This document shows positions 9,001 through 12,141 of a stretch of DNA of 12,141 nucleotides, in pieces. Source of the stretch: Phoronis pallida (Eukaryota > Phoronida > Phoronidae); contig JAOXYC010191910.1 in NCBI GenBank assembly GCA_028565715.1, forward strand, positions 1-12,141. Reading direction: 5' to 3'. The translations under genes were made by a program, and so were the position numbers. The notes under the pieces are model-generated. The model made no database searches. It was not told the origin of the DNA and saw nothing but the letters and a program-made list of their open reading frames with translations. The first letter of the stretch is position 1. Every line of letters starts with the position of its first letter.

Positions 9001-11563
9001 TTTTTGATGGAGTGATCAAGGACCTTAGATGAAGGTCAGAACGTAGCGGCTCTGCCTAAAACGTAAGTCTCCAAGTCATTGAAATTGTTTTACCATGTAG
9101 AACTGAAGACAATGAGAAACATTTTTTATCAAAAAAGAAGTCATATCAAAATATGATAGAGTCTTGCTCAAAAGTGGCTTAGTTGGCTCATTGCAAGCCA
9201 ATTTGTAAATGGTGTGCTGTGAATATATTTTTTTTTTACAAATTGCTAAACCCTTGTTATTTTAGAACTTGACATTAAACATTTTCAGAGCTAAAACTTT
9301 TGTAACTGTAGTTTCAGTCAACATCTTTTTATAATACAAACTAATTCCAAGTTGAATTGAGTAAAGTCATAATTCTAATCACTGTACCCACCAGTTAATT
9401 AGATTGATTAGAATTATAACATTACTGTACTCAATTAATGATCTACCTGGATGACTAATAATCTACATCATATTAATTCCAAGTTGAGTTTTGGATTTCT
9501 TTGTCCTGTTAAATTTATCATCTTTTTAATAATTTTTCAAGGATACAATTTCTTTTCCAAATGTTGTTAAAGTCCTCAGCCATTCTAAATGAATAAAAAA
9601 CATTTCACCCTCATTATAGTGACTTACCTGCCAGATATTTGACTTTGCCCATCAAGTAGAGACCTTCGAGTAGTCCAGGAACTGAGCGGGTCAGAGGGTC
9701 CAGTACTTGAGCACACTTCTTCAAAACCGGGTTGACTGGTTGACCTGCTTGGCCAGGCTGTAAATAAGATTTTGTTTAATTATTTCAAAATCAATTAAAA
9801 GTCCTACCACAGCTTCGCCATTCAAAACATGCAAAGCGATCTGGGAAATTAACAATCTGACAGAAAAATATACATCTTGCAGCAATGGGCGACTCAAGAA
9901 CAGTGTTATTACCCGGGTACACTCCTTTCACTCCTGTTGTCTAACGGGCATATGGCCACCAACATACGGGTCATTAAACCGCTTGAGATAAGTGCAATCA
10001 ATGGAGGTGTGCCCGGGTAATAACACTGTTCTCGAGTCGCCCATTAAACAATCAAATGTCATTATCATCCCTGGAGGCACCAACTAAAAGAAACTAAAAC
10101 AAGTCTTCTATTCTTTTTAAACAAGAAGGAATGCATTCACTGATGTTATGCTCCTGAAAAGCAAAGCAACCTTGCAAAAGAGAAAAATCCTTGAAGTATA
10201 TGGGCAATATTTCATGAGAAGTTATGGTGTTTCTCAAAATGAGTGATAAATTTTTTAAAAATCCGAGCCTTTAGGATTTTAAATTTTTTTTCATGGGTTG
10301 AATACTGTAAAAACACGAAAAAAACTGAAGAATTGACTGTCTATCATTTATTGTTTGTGACATGCATTGCATGTACTGTCCTTTTCATTTTACAGGCTCA
10401 CAACAAACGCTACGTTGAACAGAATATGTTTTGCAGACGAAATGAGCATGATTTACAATTTTATCCGCCAATCACATAGAGCCTCACGAGCGGAATATAC
10501 GTGATGGTCAATTTCCACAGCAACTAGGTAAAACAATACTTTTCATGCAATGAGAAAATTTTTTACATAACATAAGAAAATATTAGACAATTCTTATTTT
10601 CAAAACTTAAATTCTTTCAAACTCACCTGCTGTGGTCCATAAGACAGATAATCATTCATAATCTGTACCAGAAAGTCTGGGTTGATTCTGACAAAGTACT
10701 CAACTCCCAAGGGAGTTCCCTTCAGCTCCTCAAAGTGAGATTCTATGGCCTCGTTTAGAAGGTTTGTTACCGTGGACGGATCTTTGTTCCTTTTCTTGGC
10801 GAGAACAGCGCTGAGATAGGAAAGCTCCTGTGAATCAAAAACAAAGTATTTTTTACTTATCATTCACTCAAAAGTTTTTTTATAAACTAAATCTTATATA
10901 AATACAATATTTGATAAACATCAGCTTTTTTATTTGGTAGTTAGTACGTAGTTTTGATTGAATAACAGCACTGTAATGTTGAAAGAATAAGGTTTTCAAA
11001 AAGAAAAATAAATTAATAATAGTTTATTAAACAAATAGCAATCAAAAGTTTGACATGTACAAAGTAAAACCATAAATATCTCGACATTGAAAATTGAATT
11101 AAAAATATGTTGAAATAAAAATGATGAGGCAGAATAAAGCGAGCAAATGTTCAAAGATGGAAGTATTCAAATGTCCTGACATAGGGAAGTGATGAAAAAT
11201 CTGAAAGAATCTGCATTAACATTCAGTTTTAAATAAATAAATACATTTTTGATTGAAAATGCAGCTATTCTCTGACTGCCCTACTTGATTCTATTTTTTT
11301 TCACATCTACACAATAAATGTTTTTAGGCCACGTCCACAGAAATTTATTTCGTAAATATGAAAAAACAAAATTAGTAGTGCTAAATACTCAAAATTTACA
11401 TTTTACTTTATGTTGAAATTATATTTTTTCCTTAAAACGTTTCACAACAATATGTTAGAACTCACAGCAGTCCTCCCTATACTCTGTTGAATCTCGTTGA
11501 GAAACTCCAACTGTTGTGCAGCATCTTCTAGTTGACCTTCAAGCAACTGACAGCGAATGATAC
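1..11563 (-). CDS. TTC21B: TTC21B/IFT139 gene, 16 internal exons, partial at both ends
   Basis: Spliced minus-strand gene for the TPR protein TTC21 (IFT139/THM1). Known role of the family: a peripheral subunit of IFT-A, which drives retrograde intraflagellar transport and delivery of membrane cargo in cilia; human TTC21B defects cause nephronophthisis and skeletal ciliopathies. Exons 11466-11563, 10627-10827, 9628-9757, 8622-8779, 8154-8271, 7727-7836, 7148-7386, 6045-6228, 5488-5626, 4235-4427, 3770-3872, 3403-3513, 2487-2568, 1270-1420, 405-566 and 1-37 total 2216 nt and keep one open frame across all 15 introns. All donors are GT; all acceptors are AG. The protein is a chain of helical TPRs, clearest in window exons 7-11. 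Vertebrates have TTC21A and TTC21B; an invertebrate may have one ancestral TTC21, so the B label is provisional. The start and stop codons lie outside the window. Confidence 0.93.
38..404. other. Intron, no gene; small hairpin
   Basis: AT-rich intron of 367 bp. The only structure I see is a short hairpin at 195-226, with arms ATGGTCTCTATT and its near-complement (one bulged base) around a 7-base loop. No coding or transposon similarity is recognised. Confidence 0.6.
405..566 (-). CDS. TTC21B: TTC21B window exon 15
   Basis: One base, 53 codons and two bases; acceptor ATTTTCCAG and donor GTGAGT. The peptide is [53 protein letters not shown] plus a split glycine. The [31 protein letters not shown] block is among the best conserved parts of the C-terminal half. 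A TPR-like helix pair precedes an acidic, loop-like end. Confidence 0.95.
588..1011. mobile_element. Composite foldback MITE (family A, copy 1)
   Basis: Imperfect palindromic element in the 567-1269 intron. The core arms are TGCGTTGGTCCAAATCCGCC (from 708) and its complement near 874-897. Outside the core, 645-702 pairs with 923-1011 inverted (shared blocks GGTTAAAGAAA and ATATAATTAGCAAG), with an extra 30 or so bases in the right arm. A third arm-like stretch at 591-647 (GTTGGTCC ... CTAGAAATTTTGTG) repeats the right-end sequence. The right half (about 781-911) matches the left half of the element at 2666-3186 in reverse. Boundaries and nesting order are uncertain. No transposase is encoded. 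Confidence 0.7.
1270..1420 (-). CDS. TTC21B: TTC21B window exon 14
   Basis: Two bases, 49 codons and two bases; acceptor GCAACAG with a weak pyrimidine tract, donor GTACGT. The peptide is [49 protein letters not shown], with a tryptophan codon split across the junction. The LSRLIDL-RR-GKL--VP-FF--AE and GF-YCKGLY-W motifs are diagnostic. The first two bases complete an aspartate started in the previous exon (ERKPD-HY). Confidence 0.94.
1630..1805 (+). repeat. Diverged dispersed repeat, copy 1
   Basis: Aligns with the reverse complement of about 11950-12135. Shared blocks in order include a GTCAC start, ATTGTT, GGCATTAAA, then GTTTGGCTCTACTCAAAG (best block, 18 identical bases), then a TCATTAC/TCATAAC block and AATTATGACC/AACCATGACC. 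Identity outside the core looks like 60-70% with indels. No terminal repeats or coding potential are visible, so the element class is unknown. Confidence 0.65.
1961..2113. mobile_element. Short MITE flanked by TAA (Harbinger-like)
   Basis: A 153-bp element with terminal inverted repeats GTATAACAAATTTCATC (1961-1977 and, inverted, 2097-2113, perfect over 17 bases), extending imperfectly to TCCAGTCAATG. It is flanked by TAA on both sides (1958-1960 and 2114-2116). A three-base TWA target duplication is characteristic of PIF/Harbinger elements, which is the basis for the class. The centre has a small palindrome around GCCACCTGTTGGTGGTGC. Non-autonomous. Confidence 0.7.
2135..2460 (+). mobile_element. 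LINE 3' end fragment: RT C-terminus and 3' UTR
   Basis: Plus-strand open frame (2135-2353) whose last 50 or so residues look like the extreme C-terminus of a non-LTR retrotransposon reverse transcriptase protein: [17 protein letters not shown], then [32 protein letters not shown] and a stop. The YSLR...RTxRFKxSFF pattern is a common ending of such proteins, recalled from the family, not searched. The stop is followed by a 3' UTR-like stretch with AATAAA at 2440-2445 and an AT-rich tail (TTATTTATTATTAATTAATT region). The ATG at 2135 is probably just the first in a truncated frame. 5'-truncated and inactive; antisense to the host gene. Confidence 0.6.
2487..2568 (-). CDS. TTC21B: TTC21B window exon 13 (TPR)
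   Basis: Smallest complete exon: 27 codons plus one base, acceptor TTTTTGTAG and donor GTAGGA. The peptide is [17 protein letters not shown] then [10 protein letters not shown]. The [24 protein letters not shown] block is almost invariant in TTC21 proteins. The preceding exon ends AATV, so the two methionines are internal and not a start. It lies between the LINE fragment ending about 2460 and the MITE starting at 2666. Confidence 0.95.
2666..3186. mobile_element. MITE with long inverted repeats (family A, copy 2), carrying a SINE
   Basis: The terminal inverted repeats start TTAAAGATACTGTC at 2666 and end GACAGTATCTTTAA at 3186. The arms are about 90 bases with scattered mismatches (shared blocks CTCGTTGGT, TCAAAATTCAAATC, AGAAATTTTGTGTAT). 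A TA dinucleotide at both ends would fit a Tc1/mariner-type target, but this is weak. An internal repeat, CTTGCATCTGAGT and its complement, frames a small loop (2760-2833). Without the 254-bp SINE insertion and its duplicated 4 bases, the element would be about 263 bp. It is homologous to the element at 588-911. Confidence 0.8.
2838..3091 (-). mobile_element. SINE-like insertion with TTA-rich tail, 5'-truncated
   Basis: Minus-strand SINE 3' portion. Reading on the minus strand it contains CTCTCTCCACCCAGG, AAATGGGTACC, a TTGTAAAGCGCTTT block and GTATAAGCACC, then a tail of ATTATTATAATTATTATTATTA. I remember this set of motifs as the 3' region of a SINE-type repeat common in marine invertebrates, but I cannot name the family securely. 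No tRNA-like promoter is visible at its start (3091), so it looks 5'-truncated. It is flanked by GTAA at 2834-2837 and 3092-3095 and sits inside the MITE at 2666-3186. Confidence 0.7.
3403..3513 (-). CDS. TTC21B: TTC21B window exon 12
   Basis: Exactly 37 codons, phase 0 at both ends, acceptor TTTTTTTAG and donor GTAACT. The peptide is [43 protein letters not shown] and the D-EN-AAT motif fit the TPR pair that precedes the MMADLMF helix. As a symmetrical 111-nt exon it could be skipped without a frameshift, though nothing here shows that it is. Confidence 0.93.
3770..3872 (-). CDS. TTC21B: TTC21B window exon 11 (TPR)
   Basis: One base plus 34 codons, phase 0 at the end, acceptor ATTGCAG and donor GTATTT. 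The peptide is [20 protein letters not shown] then [14 protein letters not shown]. It is a near-complete TPR: the [17 protein letters not shown] pattern is shared with vertebrate TTC21B almost residue for residue. Confidence 0.95.
3873..4234. other. Intron with a short tRNA-like remnant (minus strand, 3974-4012)
   Basis: The intron holds no gene. On the minus strand, 4005-3974 reads TGGCTAGTTAG, nine bases, then GTTTGATTCCC: good matches to the A box and near-matches to the B box of pol III tRNA promoters. The boxes are only about 10 bases apart rather than about 35, so this is not a functional tRNA; at best it is a deleted SINE head. A poly-A run in a coding-like context at 4079-4088 is simple sequence. 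Confidence 0.3.
4235..4427 (-). CDS. TTC21B: TTC21B window exon 10
   Basis: Two bases, 63 codons and two bases; acceptor AACTACAG, donor GTAACC. The peptide is [63 protein letters not shown]. The VLLSKV helix and the A--AL--ARE-Q-RVLKRVQ-EQPDA segment match TTC21 closely; the latter is a long charged helix typical of this family. The last two bases (AG) join T of the next exon to give serine. Confidence 0.94.
4925..5157 (+). mobile_element. tRNA-derived SINE with (GAA)n tail
   Basis: The plus strand contains a B box, GGTTCGATTCC (4989-4999), inside a T-arm-like stem (GCTGG loop CCCGC) and a degenerate A box, TTGACTAGGACG, about 50 bases before it. A body of about 120 bases with no coding sense follows, then AATTGGAAG leads into a (GAA)n tract of nine or so units at 5127-5155. 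Head, body and simple tail are the standard SINE order. I find no clear target duplication. Open frames crossing it on both strands are by-products. Confidence 0.65.
5488..5626 (-). CDS. TTC21B: TTC21B window exon 9 (TPR)
   Basis: Forty-six codons plus one base, phase 0 at entry, acceptor CCCCAACAG and donor GTAGGT. The peptide is [46 protein letters not shown]. The first line completes the B helix of the TPR begun in the previous exon ([14 protein letters not shown]), and the next is a new repeat with a YDLAELL A helix. The final G is completed by GA of the next exon to a glycine. Confidence 0.94.
5627..6044. other. Intron, no gene recognised
   Basis: AT-rich intron. The only repeat noticed is a short direct one, CCAAAAA(A)TGTTGTTTT, near 5746 and 5938. 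No transposon ends or coding similarity are seen. Confidence 0.5.
6045..6228 (-). CDS. TTC21B: TTC21B window exon 8 (canonical TPR)
   Basis: One base plus 61 codons, phase 0 at the end, acceptor TTTTTTTCTAG and donor GTAGGG. The peptide is [20 protein letters not shown], then [20 protein letters not shown], then [20 protein letters not shown] and K. It holds the clearest TPR consensus of the window: L-LGDAY, A-x-x-x-YE-ALK--P, with the conserved Gly, Tyr, Ala and Pro all present, followed by the A helix of a second repeat (L---IG-AL---HNY). Confidence 0.96.
6465..6599. mobile_element. Palindromic element upstream of the nested ORF
   Basis: GC-richer than the surrounding intron. Outer inverted repeat ATAGTACG (6465-6472 and 6592-6599) and a perfect inner pair GGTCGTTAAATTTCGA (6506-6521) with its complement at 6545-6560; GGTCGTTAC-type units recur inside the right arm. 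It has a CACGTG site at 6498-6503 and an inverted CCAAT at 6481-6486, of unknown relevance. It could be a MITE, or the terminal or promoter region of an element that includes the ORF starting 15 bases later. No target duplication is evident. Confidence 0.6.
6615..6857 (+). pseudogene. 80-codon ORF resembling the N-terminus of Crypton/DUF3504 proteins
   Basis: Plus-strand ORF within an intron of the minus-strand host gene, from [20 protein letters not shown] through [20 protein letters not shown] and [17 protein letters not shown] to a TAG. The pattern MA..RF, a leucine-rich acidic helix, an (N/S)T..(T/K)A..... F.DFC segment is how many DUF3504/Crypton-type tyrosine recombinase relatives in marine invertebrates begin (SAM-like N-terminal DNA-binding segment). 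This is recalled similarity, not a search. The catalytic domain (R...HxxR...Y) is absent. After codon 63 the peptide becomes unlike the family, and CAAG|GTAATG at 6803-6812 could be a splice donor ending a first exon. It may be a truncated transposon relic, a non-autonomous element's coding stub or a true nested first exon. Confidence 0.45.
6872..7000. mobile_element. Small inverted-repeat element downstream of the nested ORF
   Basis: Left arm TAATAAAACAAATAATGCCT (6872-6891, continuing GCTTTGTT) pairs with the complement of 6972-7000 (GCAGGCACTATTTGTATAAC). The interior has nested partial repeats: GGGAATTAAAGCCTCGGG against CCCTCGGGGATTTTAAATCC. About 129 bp, no coding sense. Probably a MITE; target duplication unclear. 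Confidence 0.55.
7148..7386 (-). CDS. TTC21B: TTC21B window exon 7 (most diagnostic TPR block)
   Basis: Largest exon in the window: 79 codons plus two bases, acceptor CTCTTCAG and donor GTAAAG. The peptide begins [14 protein letters not shown], continues [20 protein letters not shown] and [19 protein letters not shown], and ends [19 protein letters not shown] plus LYAGCY. The EA-KVMQDAI-EF, GT-EEVR--IAN and [19 protein letters not shown] motifs identify TTC21B/IFT139 almost on their own. It covers about two TPRs. The final AG joins G of the next exon to form arginine (CYR-ELAE). Confidence 0.96.
7387..7726. other. Intron, no gene recognised
   Basis: AT-rich with an A-run at 7707-7715 close to the downstream exon. 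No repeat or coding similarity is seen. Confidence 0.5.
7727..7836 (-). CDS. TTC21B: TTC21B window exon 6
   Basis: Two bases plus 36 codons, phase 0 at the end, acceptor TTTTTAG and donor GTTCGT. The peptide is [20 protein letters not shown] followed by [16 protein letters not shown]. The first half is a basic, serine-rich, probably disordered linker that varies in length between species. The second half starts a new TPR, with the ELAD-H---GEQ helix continuing into HEATKV of the next exon. Confidence 0.91.
7837..8153. other. Intron, no gene recognised
   Basis: AT-rich with short T and A homopolymers (7859-7869, 7920-7927, 8119-8126). No inverted repeat or coding similarity is seen. Confidence 0.5.
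8154..8271 (-). CDS. TTC21B: TTC21B window exon 5
   Basis: Thirty-nine codons plus one base, acceptor CACTAG and donor GTATGT. The peptide is [19 protein letters not shown], then [20 protein letters not shown]. The VRE-P-YHLIKA motif and the M-LPG-K end are strongly conserved in TTC21. The central part is a TPR helix pair. The last base G joins GT of the next exon to make glycine. Confidence 0.93.
8272..8621. other. Intron, no gene; short repeated AGTATAGGACA
   Basis: The motif AGTATAGGACA occurs twice (about 8456 and 8494), with AGTATAGAATA between them. Otherwise AT-rich and unremarkable. Confidence 0.5.
8622..8779 (-). CDS. TTC21B: TTC21B window exon 4 (TPR)
   Basis: Two bases plus 52 codons, phase 0 at the end, acceptor TTACCAG and donor GTAATT. 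The peptide contains [13 protein letters not shown], then [20 protein letters not shown] and [12 protein letters not shown]. It has the TPR pattern of an alanine at helix A position 8, a small residue at helix B, and a D-A-H-LMAQ-H core. It joins the previous exon as ...KYLAGDIDAAQ. In the vertebrate family this segment also reads with an S-LE--LSY-F motif before the next exon. Confidence 0.93.
8909..9089. mobile_element. Foldback MITE, near-perfect 79-bp arms, TTA-flanked
   Basis: A 181-bp element made almost wholly of two inverted arms (8909-8987 and 9012-9089) around a loop of about 24 bases. The arms share AACAATTTCAAT, ACTTGGAGACTT, TTTTAGGCAGAGCC and CTGACCTTCATCTAAGGTCC, with only a few mismatches and one indel. 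It is flanked by TTA at 8906-8908 and 9090-9092, a TWA target duplication as made by PIF/Harbinger transposases. The high arm identity suggests recent insertion or gene conversion between arms. No coding sequence. Confidence 0.85.
9342..9487. repeat. Direct repeats enclosing an inverted repeat
   Basis: TAATTCCAAGTTGA occurs at 9342-9355 and again at 9474-9487. Between them, 9357-9381 (TTGAGTAAAGTCATAATTCT, then AATCA) is inverted at 9405-9434 with a five-base difference in spacing. The direct repeats could be a 14-base target duplication around a degenerate foldback element, or a local tandem duplication. Confidence 0.45.
9628..9757 (-). CDS. TTC21B: TTC21B window exon 3
   Basis: Forty-three codons plus one base (G) that begins a glycine codon finished by the next exon. 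The acceptor is TTTACAG and the donor GTAAGT, the consensus form. The peptide begins [19 protein letters not shown] and ends [20 protein letters not shown]. The Pro-rich start continues the GPQQ end of the previous exon and matches a proline-rich spacer followed by LLKKC in vertebrate TTC21. The end enters a TPR helix pair completed in the next exon. Confidence 0.92.
9884..10045. mobile_element. MITE with 42-bp terminal inverted repeats
   Basis: A 162-bp element. The arms (9884-9925 and 10003-10045) begin AATGGGCGACTC and share AGAACAGTGTTATTACCCGG, with two mismatches and one single-base indel over 43 positions. The interior of about 77 bases has a CATATG site and no coding sense. The ends lack an obvious duplicated target, so the superfamily cannot be assigned. 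Confidence 0.8.
10046..10626. other. Intron remainder, no gene recognised
   Basis: A plus-strand open frame at 10243-10479 has a biased AT-driven composition and no recognisable motif. A near-perfect 15-base palindrome, ACATGCATTGCATGT, lies at 10361-10375. Nothing else is seen. Confidence 0.5.
10627..10827 (-). CDS. TTC21B: TTC21B window exon 2
   Basis: Exactly 67 codons, phase 0 at both ends, acceptor TTCACAG and donor GTGAGT. The peptide starts [13 protein letters not shown], runs through [19 protein letters not shown] and [20 protein letters not shown], and ends GPQQ. The LKG-PLG-EYF and NPDFL motifs are family hallmarks of a segment that links TPR blocks. In the same frame the intron stays open upstream to a spurious ATG at 10863, which is not a real start because the CAG acceptor and the join to the preceding exon are clear. 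Confidence 0.93.
10828..11465. other. Intron, no gene recognised
   Basis: AT-rich intron of 638 bp with many short A and T runs. No inverted repeat, transposon end or coding similarity could be supported. Confidence 0.5.
11466..11563 (-). CDS. TTC21B: TTC21B window exon 1
   Basis: First exon visible in transcription order. It enters with two bases (GT) that complete a glycine codon, then gives 32 codons including [18 protein letters not shown] and [14 protein letters not shown], one of the most conserved stretches of TTC21. The donor is GTGAGT (11465-11460), in phase 0. The acceptor is unusual for this gene: after a CT-rich tract it reads CTTAAG, so the junction is AAG rather than CAG or TAG. 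Reading phase and homology both support this boundary. The preceding exon is not in the window. Confidence 0.92.
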
Positions 11564-11949
11564 CTTAAGAGAGAAACGTAAGTTTTTGTCATTGATACAC
11601 CTAATTCTAGCTTAAACAATAACCTATAGATTCGTCAGAGCATCAGGGAAGCAAATAAAATAACATTTGCGGTCAAGTTTTTTTAACAAGCACAGACCAC
11701 TGGAATTGCACTTTCAGAACTCAAACACTAAATCGCTATAACTCTCCTAAATTTCTCTAAAAAGAGACGTTTTTCAAGCAAAAGATAGATTCCACCGAAA
11801 AACCCTACCCCCGGGTTGGGAAAGGCACTTTTCTATATACCCACCTACTCATATATTTTAATAATTTTTTTTATACTTTAATACATTTTTTCCAGAGAAT
11901 ATCCACCTACTCTTTTTAATTAATTAAAGTAACATGCCCGCCCGCTGAG

Positions 11950-12135
11950 GTCTAAATACACATTTTCGGGGTTTTGGTTGGTCATGGTTGTATTCGTTAT
12001 GTAATGACCTTTGAGTAGAGCCAAACTAATAAGAAATCCGTCGTGTTTTAGTGATTTAATGCCGAACAGCCGATTCCTTATTCGCTCGGTCGAACGAATA
12101 ACAATCGAGCCGTCTGCGTGACAGGCGATATTTAT
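11950..12135 (-). repeat. Diverged dispersed repeat, copy 2 (inverted relative to 1630-1805)
   Basis: The reverse complement aligns with 1630-1805; the best block is GTTTGGCTCTACTCAAAG at about 12009-12026. This copy is richer in CG dinucleotides (TTCGTTCGACCGAGCG region, a hairpin), and the other copy has TG/CA at several of the same places, as expected if copy 1 decayed by CpG mutation. It may extend beyond the window edge. The rest of 11564-11949 is AT-rich intron with a CCCACCTACTC / TCCACCTACTC direct repeat (about 11839 and 11901). Confidence 0.6.
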
Positions 12136-12141
12136 AATTAG

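Noticed and set aside
10243-10479. Plus-strand 78-codon open frame
   Set aside because: AT-driven composition, no motif, no splice context or recognisable similarity; likely a chance frame in an intron.
1-12141. CRISPR arrays, bacterial operons, phage genes
   Set aside because: No regular spaced repeats, no ribosome-binding-site and ORF layout; the window is a spliced eukaryotic gene.

Overview
This is eukaryotic nuclear DNA. One intron-rich protein-coding gene runs through the whole window on the minus strand, and its introns are full of transposon remnants. Sixteen exons (positions 11563 down to 1) join with consistent reading phase and GT/AG junctions into about 738 codons. Their product is the tetratricopeptide-repeat protein TTC21 (TTC21B, also called IFT139 or THM1), a subunit of intraflagellar transport complex A that works in cilia. 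Both ends of the gene are missing: the N-terminal exons lie beyond position 12141 and the C-terminal exons lie before position 1. The part seen is roughly the middle 55-60% of a family whose vertebrate members are about 1300 residues long.

The host is most likely an invertebrate deuterostome, perhaps an echinoderm, hemichordate or cephalochordate. The grounds are strong similarity to the vertebrate protein as I remember it, AT-rich introns of about 0.25-1.1 kb, and repeat types familiar from marine invertebrates: an AGCGCTTTACA-containing SINE with a TTA-rich tail, DUF3504/Crypton-like coding sequence, and many short palindromic MITEs. This is inference; nothing in the window fixes the species.

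Layout, left to right. Positions 1-566 hold the last two exons seen. Introns from 567 to 3402 carry a foldback MITE composite (588-1011), one copy of a diverged dispersed repeat (1630-1805), a TAA-flanked MITE (1961-2113), a LINE 3' end fragment (2135-2460) and a second MITE (2666-3186) with a SINE inserted in it. Positions 3403-6228 hold six exons and a tRNA-like SINE with a GAA tail. The 6229-7147 intron is the most unusual: it holds a plus-strand 80-codon ORF resembling the start of Crypton/DUF3504 proteins, between two different palindromic elements. Positions 7148-8779 hold four exons. The 8780-10626 region holds two clear MITEs (8909-9089 and 9884-10045) around one exon. Positions 10627-11563 hold two exons, and 11564-12141 ends in a second, inverted copy of the repeat seen at 1630-1805.

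I see no sign of more than one functional host gene. The most notable observations are the nested antisense ORF, an insertion event that can be read against a paralogous empty site, and the density of long inverted repeats inside one pre-mRNA.
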